Source: Rhodothermales bacterium
Lineage (GTDB): Bacteria; Bacteroidota; Rhodothermia; Rhodothermales; JAHQVL01
NCBI GenBank assembly: GCA_041391505.1
Contig: JAWKNW010000018.1
Coordinates: 65,189-129,188 of the forward strand
Length of the DNA: 64,000 bases
Direction: 5' to 3'
Of this stretch, positions 44,101 through 52,802 are shown piece by piece. Position numbers and translations under genes: made by a program. The notes beneath the pieces are model-generated. The model was not told the DNA's origin. It saw only the letters and a list, made by a program, of their open reading frames with translations, and made no database searches. Numbering within the stretch: the first letter of the stretch is position 1; every line of letters begins with the position of its first letter.

Positions 44101-45923
44101 GTGAGCGCGTCGCCGTCGAGCGTCAGCCGGCGGGCGCCCGTGGGCAGGTCCTCGATCGTGACGGTGCTCTGATTCGCCAAGATGGGCCGCGGCTCGGCGT
44201 CGCCGTGGGTGACGGTCGACGAGTCGATGGCCAGCTGGAGCCGGCCGCGGATGTCGTTCCAGGCGAGGCCCTCGCCGCGCCACCGCAGCCGGGCGTTGAG
44301 GTCGGTCTGCAGCGAGTCGTTGCGCAGCAGCTCGCCCAGGTCCAGCCGGCGGAGCGTCAGCTCGCCGGCGACGGTGGGCTGGGCCGAGGCGAAGTTGACG
44401 CGGCCCTCGGCCTCCAGCCGGCCCGAACCTTCGGGGCGCGCCAGCAGGAACGCGTTCCAGACGCCGGCGTCGGCGGCGAGGTACACGTCGAGCGTGTCGA
44501 CACGGCGGTCTTCCACCGAGGATGAGCGCAGCGCGAGATGCAGTTCGCCGTCGAGCTTCTCGGGCGCGATGTCGTTGCCGTACGCGTAGAGGGCGCCGTT
44601 GATATCGCTCGTCGGGGCCTCCGGCAGCGCCCGGGCGAGATTCAGCGAGTCCACCTGCAGGTCGGTGCGATAGGAGAGGCGGCGCGCCGCGTTCATCGAC
44701 AGGTCCGCCGACCCGGCGACGTGGCCAGCCGCGCTGTGGGCGTCCAGCGTGAGGCTCACCGAAAACGGCCGGGCGCCGCTCGCGCCGGGGTGGAAGGTGC
44801 CGCGCGCATCCAGCCGATCGATTTCCACGACGCCCATCGTCTCGATGGGGTCGAAGCGGCCGGCGGGATAGATGGCCTTGAGGTCGCCGCCGGTGAGCCG
44901 GCCGGGGTCGACGTTGACGGCGATGCTGAGCGAGTCGGGGTAGCCGTAGAGGAAGCCGGTGCCCGAGAGGGCCGTGGCGCCGCGGCGCACGTTGAAGGCC
45001 GGCACGGACAGGTCGCGGAGGGTGCCCCGCAGCCGCGCCGAGGCCTGCAGCGTGTCCGCTACGGGGAGCCGCGGGAAGAAATGCTGCAGGTCGGCGTGCG
45101 CGATCCGGCTGTCGAACAGCTCCAGGTCGAGCGCGGCGTCGCCGGGCATGTCCGGGAACTGCGAGATATGATCGAGGCTGCCCGTCATCACGAGGGTCGT
45201 GCCCCCGAAGAGGACCCCGACCTGGTTGAGCTCCACCTTGTCGTCCATGATGACGAACTGCCCCTGCACGTTTTCGATTCGCTTGGCGATCGGCGGGAGG
45301 TCGCTCGAAAAGTAGTCGATATCGAGCAGCTTGATATCCGAGACCCACTCGACGTTCATGCGGGTCTGGATGCGGGAGATGTCGTAGCGGGTATAGTCGA
45401 ACAGCCGGCCCTCCCGCACGGGCAGGGGATCGGCGCCCAGGTTGTGGGTGTGGACCGCCCCGTCCATGATCCGGATGTCGGCCGACGTAAACTCCCACGG
45501 ATCGTTCCGGACGCTGGGGTCGCGCCGCTTGAACAGGTCTCCGATATTCCAGGTGCTGTCTTCCCGGAGCAGCAGGTTCAGCTCGGGCTGGATCAGCGTG
45601 ATGCTGTTGAGCGAGACAGTGCGGCGGAGGAGGTCCTGCCAGCGAAGCCGCACCACGGCGGCGTCGATCGAGGCGACGAGGGCGCCGTCCCGGTCCAGCA
45701 GGTGGACGTTGTGCGCGTAGAGTGTATTGAGCAGGTTACCCTGCAGCTGGCCAATGCGGAGTTGCCCGTGGAACGTGAGGTTGAACTGCCGCTCGAACTG
45801 GAGACGCAGGCCGTCGCGCCCGACCTGGGTGCGTGTGAGGGCCAGAAAGAGGACGGCGCCGGCAATCACCGCGTAGAGCGCGCCTTTCAGCACGCTTCGG
45901 GGGATATGTAGCAGTGCGCGCAT
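41184..45923 (-). CDS. tamB: TamB-like translocation/assembly protein (DUF490)
   Basis: A 1579-residue protein has one N-terminal membrane helix (about residues 8-30, LKGALYAVIAGAVLFLAL) followed by a very long beta-rich, AsmA/TamB-like periplasmic region. The TamB/DUF490 domain at the C-terminus includes RRFLIDSGGTLTWDGDPIDA, LDITGRVSTPEVALSLETD and LSYQTQFASWRRLWSRIFGK. TamB proteins bridge the inner and outer membranes and are implicated in phospholipid transport or in outer-membrane protein assembly with a BamA-family partner. No BamA-family gene is seen nearby. The ATG at 45923 puts the helix at the right place; an upstream ATG at 46034 only adds an Arg-rich tail. Confidence 0.88.
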   Translation of the reverse strand: MRALLHIPRSVLKGALYAVIAGAVLFLALTRTQVGRDGLRLQFERQFNLTFHGQLRIGQLQGNLLNTLYAHNVHLLDRDGALVASIDAAVVRLRWQDLLRRTVSLNSITLIQPELNLLLREDSTWNIGDLFKRRDPSVRNDPWEFTSADIRIMDGAVHTHNLGADPLPVREGRLFDYTRYDISRIQTRMNVEWVSDIKLLDIDYFSSDLPPIAKRIENVQGQFVIMDDKVELNQVGVLFGGTTLVMTGSLDHISQFPDMPGDAALDLELFDSRIAHADLQHFFPRLPVADTLQASARLRGTLRDLSVPAFNVRRGATALSGTGFLYGYPDSLSIAVNVDPGRLTGGDLKAIYPAGRFDPIETMGVVEIDRLDARGTFHPGASGARPFSVSLTLDAHSAAGHVAGSADLSMNAARRLSYRTDLQVDSLNLARALPEAPTSDINGALYAYGNDIAPEKLDGELHLALRSSSVEDRRVDTLDVYLAADAGVWNAFLLARPEGSGRLEAEGRVNFASAQPTVAGELTLRRLDLGELLRNDSLQTDLNARLRWRGEGLAWNDIRGRLQLAIDSSTVTHGDAEPRPILANQSTVTIEDLPTGARRLTLDGDALTLTAEGNMVALPLAALGRLWGESLARAVERERNKPRMIVLDPDEAEETLTERAFATTIDELYIEQLQRRAYQRIAEAGTDSILHVDVRLDLHRSDLLIGAFPPTFNELDTDLHGDLQLDIGPSQLGIAGTFFGDSLETGLTKSKSPHIEFQLTGSLDTPLMDNLQMQASLAADSLLFAGHYFRHPSMAFTLGRRNGRFTFLTQSGPRSGSQRLSARLDLLPDRNRLILQDLALSIGSSAWKTIASGPIDFYSDAIVLPDFVLESPGADDAETQRIRIDGVFSDRSVDTTFIHIEEIGIRPFSEFANMNLPMGGLVSGRLAFTSHDRQPELTGSVDIDHFSLDNRVLGNLNVASRYLPGLPDVGLTVDLAPVPDADQSALLPDAAVRSIYEENALQIAGTFRLPVYNRQRTGFLDPGALNLDVNLERADVFFFEFIFPELLRNVNGFVAGSGKISGDFSYPLFDADLQLADGALDMPRFDLSLRDVKSPVRVDRRGIHLANATLRDQMGGTAQIEGSFLFNEYRYFSFDLRGALDELLIMNRSTADDLPFYGQIWASGSLTLTGPAYNALLRSTDAVTRANSELYIPVTEEEEFSDVGFLIYADSTGEVPDFRRLAYRSNLLSKRPEGERRFIDGLSMDLNIFAPAGSTIHLVFDPLLGDVVNAVGSGRIQLQRREGEIATFGTLNIASGDYLFTAGEVFARRFLIDSGGTLTWDGDPIDAAIHIPASYKTRASPAGLPGEALSGTTFIPLVVKLDITGRVSTPEVALSLETDQSDRNYTGNYAGIEAILNQPERSTDFATSVLLTNSFLLTTENLTGAGSLTNSGEQLAFSSVSQLVASQLNRFLNEALPNVDFNLGLQGESIQDPGVTAGVALYLLDERLVIRGQGVYQNEQTQNQSGLEGEFTVEVRLNPSVSVEVFLRREGDVLAENALTSTRGAGLSYQTQFASWRRLWSRIFGKKRPDPTDDEVAQR

Positions 45924-46058
45924 GGAGATCCGTCTGGCGATACCTGATGCGTGATCCGAAAGGCGGGCTCGCGATCGGAGCGGAGAAACAGCACGTGGCG
46001 CGTGATCGGAGGGGGCCGGCACATCACGGGGCACGCAGCGCGCGATGATCGTTATCGA

Positions 46059-47147
46059 TCAATCCGCGCTCGCATAATCCCACGCTGCGTCAATTGTTTC
46101 CTCCGACACGTTTTCGGCCACCGTCGCGTGCCCCGGTCGATCGAGGACGACGAACCGGAGCCGGGTGCCGGCTTTCTTCTTGTCGGATTGCATCGCGTCA
46201 CGTAGTGCTGACCGGGAAAGCCCGTGCAGGGTTCCTTCGACGGGGATTCGGCGGACGAGCCGCTCGGCGCGGTCGAAGTCGACGCCGGGGTACAGCAGGC
46301 GGGAAAGCTGCAGCGCCGCGATCATCCCCACCGCCACGGCCTCGCCGTGGGTGAAGGCGCCGTAGCCGGCCACGCGCTCGATGGCGTGGCCGAAGGTGTG
46401 ACCGAAGTTCAGGATGGCCCGCCGGCCCGACTCGCGCTCGTCCTCCTGGACGACCTCGATCTTGATGGCAGCCGCCCGGTGGATGATGCCGGGCACGATC
46501 GCCATGTCCCGCCCGAGGATACCCTCCCACTGGCTCTCCATGCGGTCGAACAGGTCGGGATCCGCGATGAGCGCGTGTTTGACCACTTCCGCCAGCCCGC
46601 TGAACCACTCCCGCTCGGGCAGCGTGCCGAGCGTCTCCATGTCGGCATAGACGAGATGGGGCTGATGGAACGCGCCGATGAGGTTTTTTCCGACGCCGTG
46701 GTTGATCCCGGTTTTCCCCCCGATGGCGCTGTCGACCTGCGCGATCAGCGACGTGGGCACCTGCACCAGCGGCACGCCGCGCAGCAACGTCGCGGCGGCA
46801 TACCCCGCGAGGTCGCCCACGACGCCGCCGCCGAGGGCCACGATAGGGGTCTTCCGGTCGATGCCGGCGGCGAGGGCGGCGTCGTAGATCGTCTGCAGAT
46901 GTTCGGGGGCCTTGGTGGTCTCGCCGGCGGGGAGCGTGATCAGGTGCGGCTCCCAGCCACCCGCCCGAAGCCCCGCGACCAGCGGCGCGCCGTACGGCGC
47001 CGCGAGGTGCACGTCGGTGACGACAAAGCAGAGCCCCGGCCGGAGGCCGGCGTCGCGCATTCGGTCCGCCAGGCTGAACAGCGAGCCGATGACATAATCG
47101 TACCGGCGTCCATCCGGCAAACGAACGGGGATTGGGGCAAGAGGCAT
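46059..47147 (-). CDS. aroB: 3-dehydroquinate synthase
   Basis: This 362-residue NAD+- and divalent metal-dependent enzyme catalyses the second step of the shikimate pathway, DAHP to 3-dehydroquinate. The NAD-binding stretch is VALGGGVVGDLAGYAAA; other diagnostic blocks are QVPTSLIAQVDSAIGGKTGI, FSGLAEVVKHALI with a metal-binding Glu, and LNFGHTFGHAIE with a metal-binding His. Length is normal. It lies between tamB and the SpoIIE-type phosphatase on the same strand, with 50-130 bp gaps, so it may be expressed alone or as part of a loose transcript. Confidence 0.97.
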   Translation of the reverse strand: MPLAPIPVRLPDGRRYDYVIGSLFSLADRMRDAGLRPGLCFVVTDVHLAAPYGAPLVAGLRAGGWEPHLITLPAGETTKAPEHLQTIYDAALAAGIDRKTPIVALGGGVVGDLAGYAAATLLRGVPLVQVPTSLIAQVDSAIGGKTGINHGVGKNLIGAFHQPHLVYADMETLGTLPEREWFSGLAEVVKHALIADPDLFDRMESQWEGILGRDMAIVPGIIHRAAAIKIEVVQEDERESGRRAILNFGHTFGHAIERVAGYGAFTHGEAVAVGMIAALQLSRLLYPGVDFDRAERLVRRIPVEGTLHGLSRSALRDAMQSDKKKAGTRLRFVVLDRPGHATVAENVSEETIDAAWDYASAD

Positions 47148-47201
47148 GGGTCGGGTACGGTCAGGAGGATAAAAAAGGCGGGGTCGGTGCGGGCGGGGCG
47201 T

Positions 47202-49631
47202 CTAGTTGACCTTGATCACCATACAGGTGAGGTCGTCGTACGGTTCGGCGCGGCCGACAAAGGCGTTGTAGCCGGCGCGGATCGCGTCGAGCAGTTCTTC
47301 GGCGCTCGTATAGCGCGTGGCTTTCAGCAGGCTGGTGAGCCGGTCGTTTCCGAACAACTCCTCGCGGCTGTTGCGCCCGTCGGTCAGCCCGTCGGTGTAC
47401 AGGATGAGGGTATCGCCGGCCTGCAGCGTAAAGCGCTCTTCCTTGAGGACGCGGTCGAACACCTCGCCCTGCTCGAGCCCGATGCCGATGCCGGGTGGCT
47501 GGAGGTAAAACACGATCTGGCCGGCGGGGCGGTAGACGATCATCGGGTTATGGCCGGCGCGCGCGAACGTCAGCAGGCTCTCCCGGATGCTGATGACGCC
47601 GTAGGTGAGCGTGACGAACGTGTTCGCTTCGGCGGATTTATAAAACGTCCGGTTGATGCGGCTCAGCGTCGCCGCCGGCGGGGTTTCGAGGTTGGCCTGC
47701 GACTGCAGCGATCCCTTGAGCATCGTCATGTAGAGCGCCGCCGGCATGCCTTTGCCCGATACGTCGCCGACGGCGAAGCCGAGGTGGTCCGGGCCCAGCT
47801 CGAAAAAGTCGAAGTAGTCGCCGCCCACCTGGCGCGCCGGCTCGGAGAACGCCGCGATGTCGAGGCCCGAGATCTGTGGCAGTTTCTGCGGCAGCATCTG
47901 GAGCTGCGCCTTCCGGGCGATGTCCAGCTCGAGCTTGAGCCGCTGCCGTTCGCTGATGTGGCGGACGTACACCGGTTCGATCTGATCCGCGCGCAGCGTC
48001 CTCCCGTTCAGCCGCACCCAGAGGCCGAACACGAGCGCCAGCACCAGTACCGAGATGCCGGAGATGCCGCTGCTCAGCAGGGGGCCGGCCGGCTGGGCGA
48101 CAAGCATCGCGAGGTACGGCACAATCTGGGAGATAAAGATGCCGACCCACACCGCGAACAGGTCGTATTTGAAAAAGAACCCGAGGGCTAGGCTGCTGAC
48201 GACGATGCCGGCGACGGCCGTGCCCCAATGCGGATGGGTGACGGTCAGATCGAAAAACAGGGCGCCCGACACGGCGGCCGTGATGCCGGCGGCCAGCCCG
48301 TAGTGGCGCGTGAGCTTCGTGAGCAGGGGCATCGCGAAGAGGAAGATATACCCCGTCGCCAGCATCGCGCCGATCGCGGCGTAGGCGAACGGCGCCAGCG
48401 GCGGCCACGGCGCGAGCGACAGGCTCGCCGCCGAGAGGATCTGCCGCTCCGTCGCGCTCACCGTCGGCCACAGGGCCGGCAGGCGGGTGAGGCCGTACAA
48501 CACCGCGTACCACAAACCGAGTTGCCCCAGCCCCAGTCCGTATCCCCGCAGGATGCTCCGGCCGATGTCGGTGAACGTGAAATAACGCGCGAAGAGGCCG
48601 TCGAAGGTGCGGAGCTTCGCCGGCCAGAGATCGCGCATGTGCGACTCGCCGGCGATCCAGATGAAGAAGAACCCCAGGCAGGTGAAAAAGACCTGCAACC
48701 CGAGGTTGATGTACAGCACGGTCATGCTCTGGCCCGGCAGCCCCTCGACCGTCTCCTCGAACACCGAAAAGACGTCGATGAAATACACCGCGAACAGGGT
48801 CAGCAGCACCGCCGTGACGAGCAGGCCGTTGCGGACGCTCACCTCGCTCGCCTTGAAGCGGATGGCGAAAATGAACAGCGCCACGATCCAGAGGGCGATC
48901 GACAGGATGAGGGTGAGGATGCCGGCGAGCCGGCTCGTCGTCTGATGCGACGCGTACGTGCTCGCAAAATCGGCCGGGAAGTCGATCGACCGCCTCCAGC
49001 TGGCCAGCGCGTCGCCCGAGACCGTCGCGGTCAGACGCAGATGGGCGTCGCCGAGGACGGCCTCCGTCGTCTCCCAGGTGAAGGAATGTTCGCTCCGCGC
49101 GAGCATGTTCATCGACTGGGCGTCGACCTCGCGGTAGGCGCTCCAGTCTACCGCCATCCGGCCATCGAGGGCATCGCGCGCGATCTGGCGCGCCTCGGCC
49201 TGCTCGAGGTGCGCCCCCGACTCCCGCTCGGGGATCTGGCGGGTACAATAAAATACGTCGCCCCCGGGGCCGACATGCACCCGGTAGAAATCGCCCGCTT
49301 CCGGATTGGCGAACCGGGCCACCCAGAACGCACCCGGCGCATGCGCTTCCAGCCGGGCCCGCGCGTCGGCCGGGGCGCCGATCGATCGGTAAAAGGCGTC
49401 GTTTCGGTTCTCCGTCGAGAACCGGATCGACCGCTCCGTGTAGGGTGTCATATCGACGCCGGCCGCCTCGAGCTGCGCCTCGGCGATCTCAAACGCCTGG
49501 TCGCGGCTGACCGTCAAGCCCAGTTGGGCCGAGGGCTGTACCCGGGGGAAAAACACCAGGAACAGCACCAGGCCGAGTACGCCGGCGGCTGCCACCAGGA
49601 TGTTCTCTACGGAGCGTGCGATGGGCTTCAT
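47202..49631 (-). CDS. Membrane-anchored SpoIIE/RsbU-type PP2C phosphatase
   Basis: This 809-residue protein begins with a membrane helix (about 10-32). An extracytoplasmic domain of about 230 residues follows, then about eight membrane helices (about 265-560) and a cytoplasmic SpoIIE/PP2C phosphatase domain. The latter includes RKAQLQMLPQKLPQ, GGDYFDFFELGPDHLGFAVGDVSGKGMPAAL with metal-binding aspartates, LILYTDGLTDGRN and the final PYDDLTCMVIKV. Such phosphatases activate anti-sigma-factor antagonists in partner-switching regulation, responding here to an unknown envelope signal. No RsbV or RsbW partner gene is in the window. The frame is open far upstream through antisense sequence and the heptad repeats, so the true start is taken as ATG 49631. 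Confidence 0.88.
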   Translation of the reverse strand: MKPIARSVENILVAAAGVLGLVLFLVFFPRVQPSAQLGLTVSRDQAFEIAEAQLEAAGVDMTPYTERSIRFSTENRNDAFYRSIGAPADARARLEAHAPGAFWVARFANPEAGDFYRVHVGPGGDVFYCTRQIPERESGAHLEQAEARQIARDALDGRMAVDWSAYREVDAQSMNMLARSEHSFTWETTEAVLGDAHLRLTATVSGDALASWRRSIDFPADFASTYASHQTTSRLAGILTLILSIALWIVALFIFAIRFKASEVSVRNGLLVTAVLLTLFAVYFIDVFSVFEETVEGLPGQSMTVLYINLGLQVFFTCLGFFFIWIAGESHMRDLWPAKLRTFDGLFARYFTFTDIGRSILRGYGLGLGQLGLWYAVLYGLTRLPALWPTVSATERQILSAASLSLAPWPPLAPFAYAAIGAMLATGYIFLFAMPLLTKLTRHYGLAAGITAAVSGALFFDLTVTHPHWGTAVAGIVVSSLALGFFFKYDLFAVWVGIFISQIVPYLAMLVAQPAGPLLSSGISGISVLVLALVFGLWVRLNGRTLRADQIEPVYVRHISERQRLKLELDIARKAQLQMLPQKLPQISGLDIAAFSEPARQVGGDYFDFFELGPDHLGFAVGDVSGKGMPAALYMTMLKGSLQSQANLETPPAATLSRINRTFYKSAEANTFVTLTYGVISIRESLLTFARAGHNPMIVYRPAGQIVFYLQPPGIGIGLEQGEVFDRVLKEERFTLQAGDTLILYTDGLTDGRNSREELFGNDRLTSLLKATRYTSAEELLDAIRAGYNAFVGRAEPYDDLTCMVIKVN

Positions 49632-49706
49632 GAACGGGCAGGATTCCTTTGTGTGCGACGTGTACCTGCGAAGCCCCCCGAGGTTCGAGCCCACCCTGTA
49701 TGATCC

Positions 49707-49793
49707 CGCATCCTGCATCCCGCATCCTGCATCCCGCATCCTGCATCCTGCATCCCGCATCCTGCATCCCGCATCCCCCATCCCGCATCCCCC
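49707..49793. repeat. Single-arm heptad array abutting a start codon
   Basis: About 12 copies of ATCCTGC/ATCCCGC/ATCCCCC heptads in tandem, equivalent to the right arm of the heptad-hairpin elements near 1 kb and 31 kb but without the loop and left arm. The array runs straight into the ATG at 49794 and lies in the divergent spacer between the phosphatase and NRDE genes, so it occupies the promoter and leader of the NRDE gene. Confidence 0.8.
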
Positions 49794-50564
49794 ATGTGCC
49801 TCCTCGTCCTCGCCCACGACGTCCATCCCGCCTATCGCCTCGTCCTGGCCACGAATCGCGACGAGTTTTTCGACCGGCCGGCGCGGCCGCTGGCGCCGTG
49901 GGACGACCCGCCCGGCATCGTGGCGGGGCGCGACCTGTCCGCCGGCGGCACCTGGTTCGGGGTGGATCGCCGGGGGCGCTTCGGCGTCCTCACCAACGTG
50001 CGCGAACCCGGCGCCGAACGGCAGGATGCGCCGACCCGCGGCCGGCTGGTCGTCGACTATCTTGCCGGTACGGAATCCGCCGCCGACTACCTCGCGCGCC
50101 TCGCCGGGGCGTCGGAGCCCTTCAACGGCTTCAACCTCATCGCCGGCGACGCGTCGCAGCTCGGCTACCACACGAACCGGGAGGCGGGCGTCCGCATCCT
50201 CACGCCGGGGATCTACGGGCTGAGCAATCGGGCGCTGGATACCCCGTGGCCGAAGGTCATCCGGGGCAAGGCCATGCTGGAAGATGCGCTCCGCTCCCGC
50301 ACGCTCGACCCCGATCGCCTGCTGGACGGGCTCCATGACCCGGTCGAGGCGCCCGACGACCAGTTGCCCCGCACCGGCGTGCCGCTCGAATGGGAGCGGC
50401 GCCTCTCGGCGGTGTTTATCGAGGGCGACGCGTACGGCACCCGGTGCTCCACCGTGATGCTCGTGGATCGGGAGGAGCGGGTCGAAGTCGTCGAACGTAC
50501 GTATTATCCGGACGGCCGCCGGCCGACCACGGCCCGCGCCCGCTTTACGCTGGAGCACACCTGA
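49794..50564 (+). CDS. NRDE (TANGO2-like) family protein
   Basis: This 256-residue cytoplasmic protein starts MCLLVLAHDVHP and shows the family signature ATNRDEFFDRPA at about residues 19-30, then GRDLSAGGTWFGVDRRGRFGVLTNVR. The catalytic-type N-terminal Cys2 and the NRDE motif suggest an Ntn-hydrolase fold. In animals TANGO2 is linked to Golgi organisation and haem handling; bacterial function is unproven. The ATG is preceded directly by the heptad array, with no Shine-Dalgarno sequence, and is the first gene of a three-gene same-strand unit (gaps 11 and 19 bp) with a hydrolase-OsmC fusion and a quinone oxidoreductase, which points to stress or redox detoxification. Confidence 0.88.
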   Translation: MCLLVLAHDVHPAYRLVLATNRDEFFDRPARPLAPWDDPPGIVAGRDLSAGGTWFGVDRRGRFGVLTNVREPGAERQDAPTRGRLVVDYLAGTESAADYLARLAGASEPFNGFNLIAGDASQLGYHTNREAGVRILTPGIYGLSNRALDTPWPKVIRGKAMLEDALRSRTLDPDRLLDGLHDPVEAPDDQLPRTGVPLEWERRLSAVFIEGDAYGTRCSTVMLVDREERVEVVERTYYPDGRRPTTARARFTLEHT

Positions 50565-50575
50565 CGTACCGTACC

Positions 50576-51802
50576 ATGCGCTACGAAAACCTGACGTTTG
50601 AGAATAGAGACGGGCAGCGCCTCAGCGCGCGGCTCGACATGCCGATCGAGGGCGCGCCGCGTGCCTATGCGCTGTTCGCGCACTGCTTTACGTGCGGCAA
50701 GAGCCTCACCGCGGTCGGCCACATCAGCCGCGCGCTGAACCGGCGGGGCATCGCCGTGCTCCGGTTCGATTTTACCGGGCTGGGCGAAAGCGAGGGCGAC
50801 TTCGCCGACACGACCTTTTCTTCCAACGTCGAGGACCTGGTCGACGCGGCGGCCTTCCTGGAACGGTACGACCGGGGGCCGGCCATCCTCGTCGGGCACT
50901 CCCTCGGCGGAGCCGCCGTGCTGAAGGCGGCCGCCCAGCTTCCTTCCGTCCGCGCGGTTGCGACCATCGGCGCGCCGCACGATCCGGCCCACGTGACCAA
51001 TCTGCTGGGCGACGCCGCCCGGCGCATCGAAACCGATGGCGAGGCGGATATTTCCCTCGGCGGCCGGTCGTTCACGATCCGGAAATCGTTTCTGGACGAC
51101 ATCGAGGCGCAGCGGGTGGACGATAACCTGAAGACCCTGGGCCGGGCGCTACTGATTTTCCACGCGCCGCTGGATGAGATCGTCGGCATCGAGAACGCCG
51201 CGCTGCTTTTTCAGGCGGCGCGCCATCCCAAAAGCTTCGTCTCGCTCGATCAGGCGGATCACCTGCTGAGCGATGAGGCGGACTCGCAGTATGTGGGCGA
51301 GGTGCTCGCGGCCTGGGCTGGCAAGTACCTCGCGCCCGCGCCGGCGCCCGCCGCCGGCCACGAAGGCGACGCGCACGACGCCCGCGTGACGGCGCGCGTG
51401 GGCCGGGAAGGCTACGTGACGGAAATCACGGCGCAGGGCCACGCCCTCGTCGCCGACGAGCCGGTGTCGCTGGGCGGGACCGATCTCGGCCCGAGTCCGT
51501 ACGGCCTCCTCGCCGCCGCCCTCGGCGCCTGCACGTCGATGACGCTGCGGATGTACGCCGACCGCAAGAACTGGCCGCTCGAAGGCGTCGTCACTCGCCT
51601 TCGCCACGAGAAGATCCACGCGGAGGATTGTGCTTCCTGCGAGCAGAAGACGGGGAAGATCGACCGGATCGACCGGGAGATCGAACTCCTCGGCCCCCTC
51701 GACGACACCCAGAAAACGCGTCTCCTCGAGATCGCCGACCGCTGCCCGGTTCATCGCACCCTCCACACCGAAGTATCCGTGATCACGACCCTCGCATCGT
51801 GA
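50576..51802 (+). CDS. Bifunctional alpha/beta hydrolase-OsmC family protein
   Basis: A 408-residue fusion. Residues 1-250 are an alpha/beta hydrolase with HCFTCGKSL, RFDFTGLGESEGDF and nucleophile elbow GHSLGGAA (Ser about 109), plus a candidate His in DQADHLL. Residues about 265-408 are an OsmC domain, in which the redox cysteines are in LGACTSMTLRMYA (Cys about 317) and ADRCPVHRTL (Cys about 390). OsmC proteins reduce organic hydroperoxides with thiols; the hydrolase part may release acyl or peroxide products. The fusion order is known in several bacterial phyla. ATG 50576 is 11 bp after the NRDE stop; the frame is open upstream inside NRDE, but that extension is not protein-like. Confidence 0.92.
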   Translation: MRYENLTFENRDGQRLSARLDMPIEGAPRAYALFAHCFTCGKSLTAVGHISRALNRRGIAVLRFDFTGLGESEGDFADTTFSSNVEDLVDAAAFLERYDRGPAILVGHSLGGAAVLKAAAQLPSVRAVATIGAPHDPAHVTNLLGDAARRIETDGEADISLGGRSFTIRKSFLDDIEAQRVDDNLKTLGRALLIFHAPLDEIVGIENAALLFQAARHPKSFVSLDQADHLLSDEADSQYVGEVLAAWAGKYLAPAPAPAAGHEGDAHDARVTARVGREGYVTEITAQGHALVADEPVSLGGTDLGPSPYGLLAAALGACTSMTLRMYADRKNWPLEGVVTRLRHEKIHAEDCASCEQKTGKIDRIDREIELLGPLDDTQKTRLLEIADRCPVHRTLHTEVSVITTLAS

Positions 51803-51821
51803 TCGCGCATCCCACACCCTC

Positions 51822-52802
51822 ATGCACGTCATCCATGTAGAAGGCGCCGGCGCCCACAGCCGGCTTGTGTTTCAGGAACGTCCGATGCCGACCTGCGGGC
51901 CGGACGACCTCCTCGTGCGCGTCCATGCGACGGCCCTCAACCGGGCCGATCTGCTGCAGCGCAAGGGCATGTATCCGCCGCCGGAAGGCGCGAGCCCGGT
52001 GCTGGGTCTGGAAATGGCCGGCGAAGTCGAGGTCGTGGGCGCACAGGTCCGCGGATGGCGCGGCGGGGACCGGGTGTGCGCGCTGCTCCCGGGGGGCGGG
52101 TATGCGCAGTACGTGGTTATTCCGGCCCGCATGGCGATCCCCGTACCGGATCGCCTCTCGTACGAAGAGGCGGCCGCGATACCGGAGGTGTTCATGACCG
52201 CCTACCAGGCGCTGGTATGGCTGGGCCGGCTCCAGGCCGGCGAAACCGTGCTGATCCACGCCGGCGCGAGCGGTGTCGGGACGGCGGCCATCCAGATGGC
52301 CCGCCTGCTGGGCGCCCGGGTTTATGTGACCGCGTCGCGCCAGAAGCATCCGACGTGTCTCGCCCTGGGCGCCGCGGCGGCGATCGATTACCGGGACGAG
52401 GCGTTCGACGAGGCCGTGATGGGGCTGACGAACCGCAAAGGGGTAGATGTCGTCCTGGATTTTATCGGGGCCGACTACTTCGAACGCAATGTCGAATCGC
52501 TGGGGATGGATGGCCGGCTCGTCATCCTGGCGCTGATGGGCGGAAGCCGCGTGGAGTCGATCAGCCTCCGCCACCTCTTTCGCAAACGGCTCCAGATCCT
52601 CTGCTCGACGCTCCGCAACCGCAGCGCCGACTACAAGGCCGAACTCACCCGGGCCTTCTGCGCCGATATGCTTCCCCGCATTCAGGAGGGCCACCTCGTG
52701 CCCGTCATCGATACCGTCTACGACTGGTCCGATGTCGAGGCGGCGCACAGCCGCATGGAGGCCAACCTGAATACGGGGAAGCTCGTGCTGCGCGTTACCT
52801 GA
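51822..52802 (+). CDS. NAD(P)H-quinone oxidoreductase (zinc-independent MDR family)
   Basis: This 326-residue medium-chain dehydrogenase/reductase of the quinone oxidoreductase type (PIG3/TP53I3-like) has ALNRADLLQRKGMYPPP in the N-terminal catalytic fold and GASGVGTAAIQMARLLGARV as the NADPH-binding Rossmann motif at about residues 148-167. The catalytic zinc ligands of alcohol dehydrogenases are absent. It reduces quinones or enones, probably protecting against redox stress. It is the last gene of the three-gene unit and overlaps the 3' end of the convergent protease gene by 8 bp. Confidence 0.93.
   Translation: MHVIHVEGAGAHSRLVFQERPMPTCGPDDLLVRVHATALNRADLLQRKGMYPPPEGASPVLGLEMAGEVEVVGAQVRGWRGGDRVCALLPGGGYAQYVVIPARMAIPVPDRLSYEEAAAIPEVFMTAYQALVWLGRLQAGETVLIHAGASGVGTAAIQMARLLGARVYVTASRQKHPTCLALGAAAAIDYRDEAFDEAVMGLTNRKGVDVVLDFIGADYFERNVESLGMDGRLVILALMGGSRVESISLRHLFRKRLQILCSTLRNRSADYKAELTRAFCADMLPRIQEGHLVPVIDTVYDWSDVEAAHSRMEANLNTGKLVLRVT

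Noticed and set aside
41134..45498. A 1454-codon minus-strand frame overlapping tamB
   Set aside because: It is tamB read in another frame; composition is Arg/Pro/Ala-rich and featureless.
49632..50558. N-terminal extension of the phosphatase frame upstream of 49631
   Set aside because: It translates the antisense of the NRDE gene and the heptad repeats; the protein-like part begins with the membrane helix just after ATG 49631.
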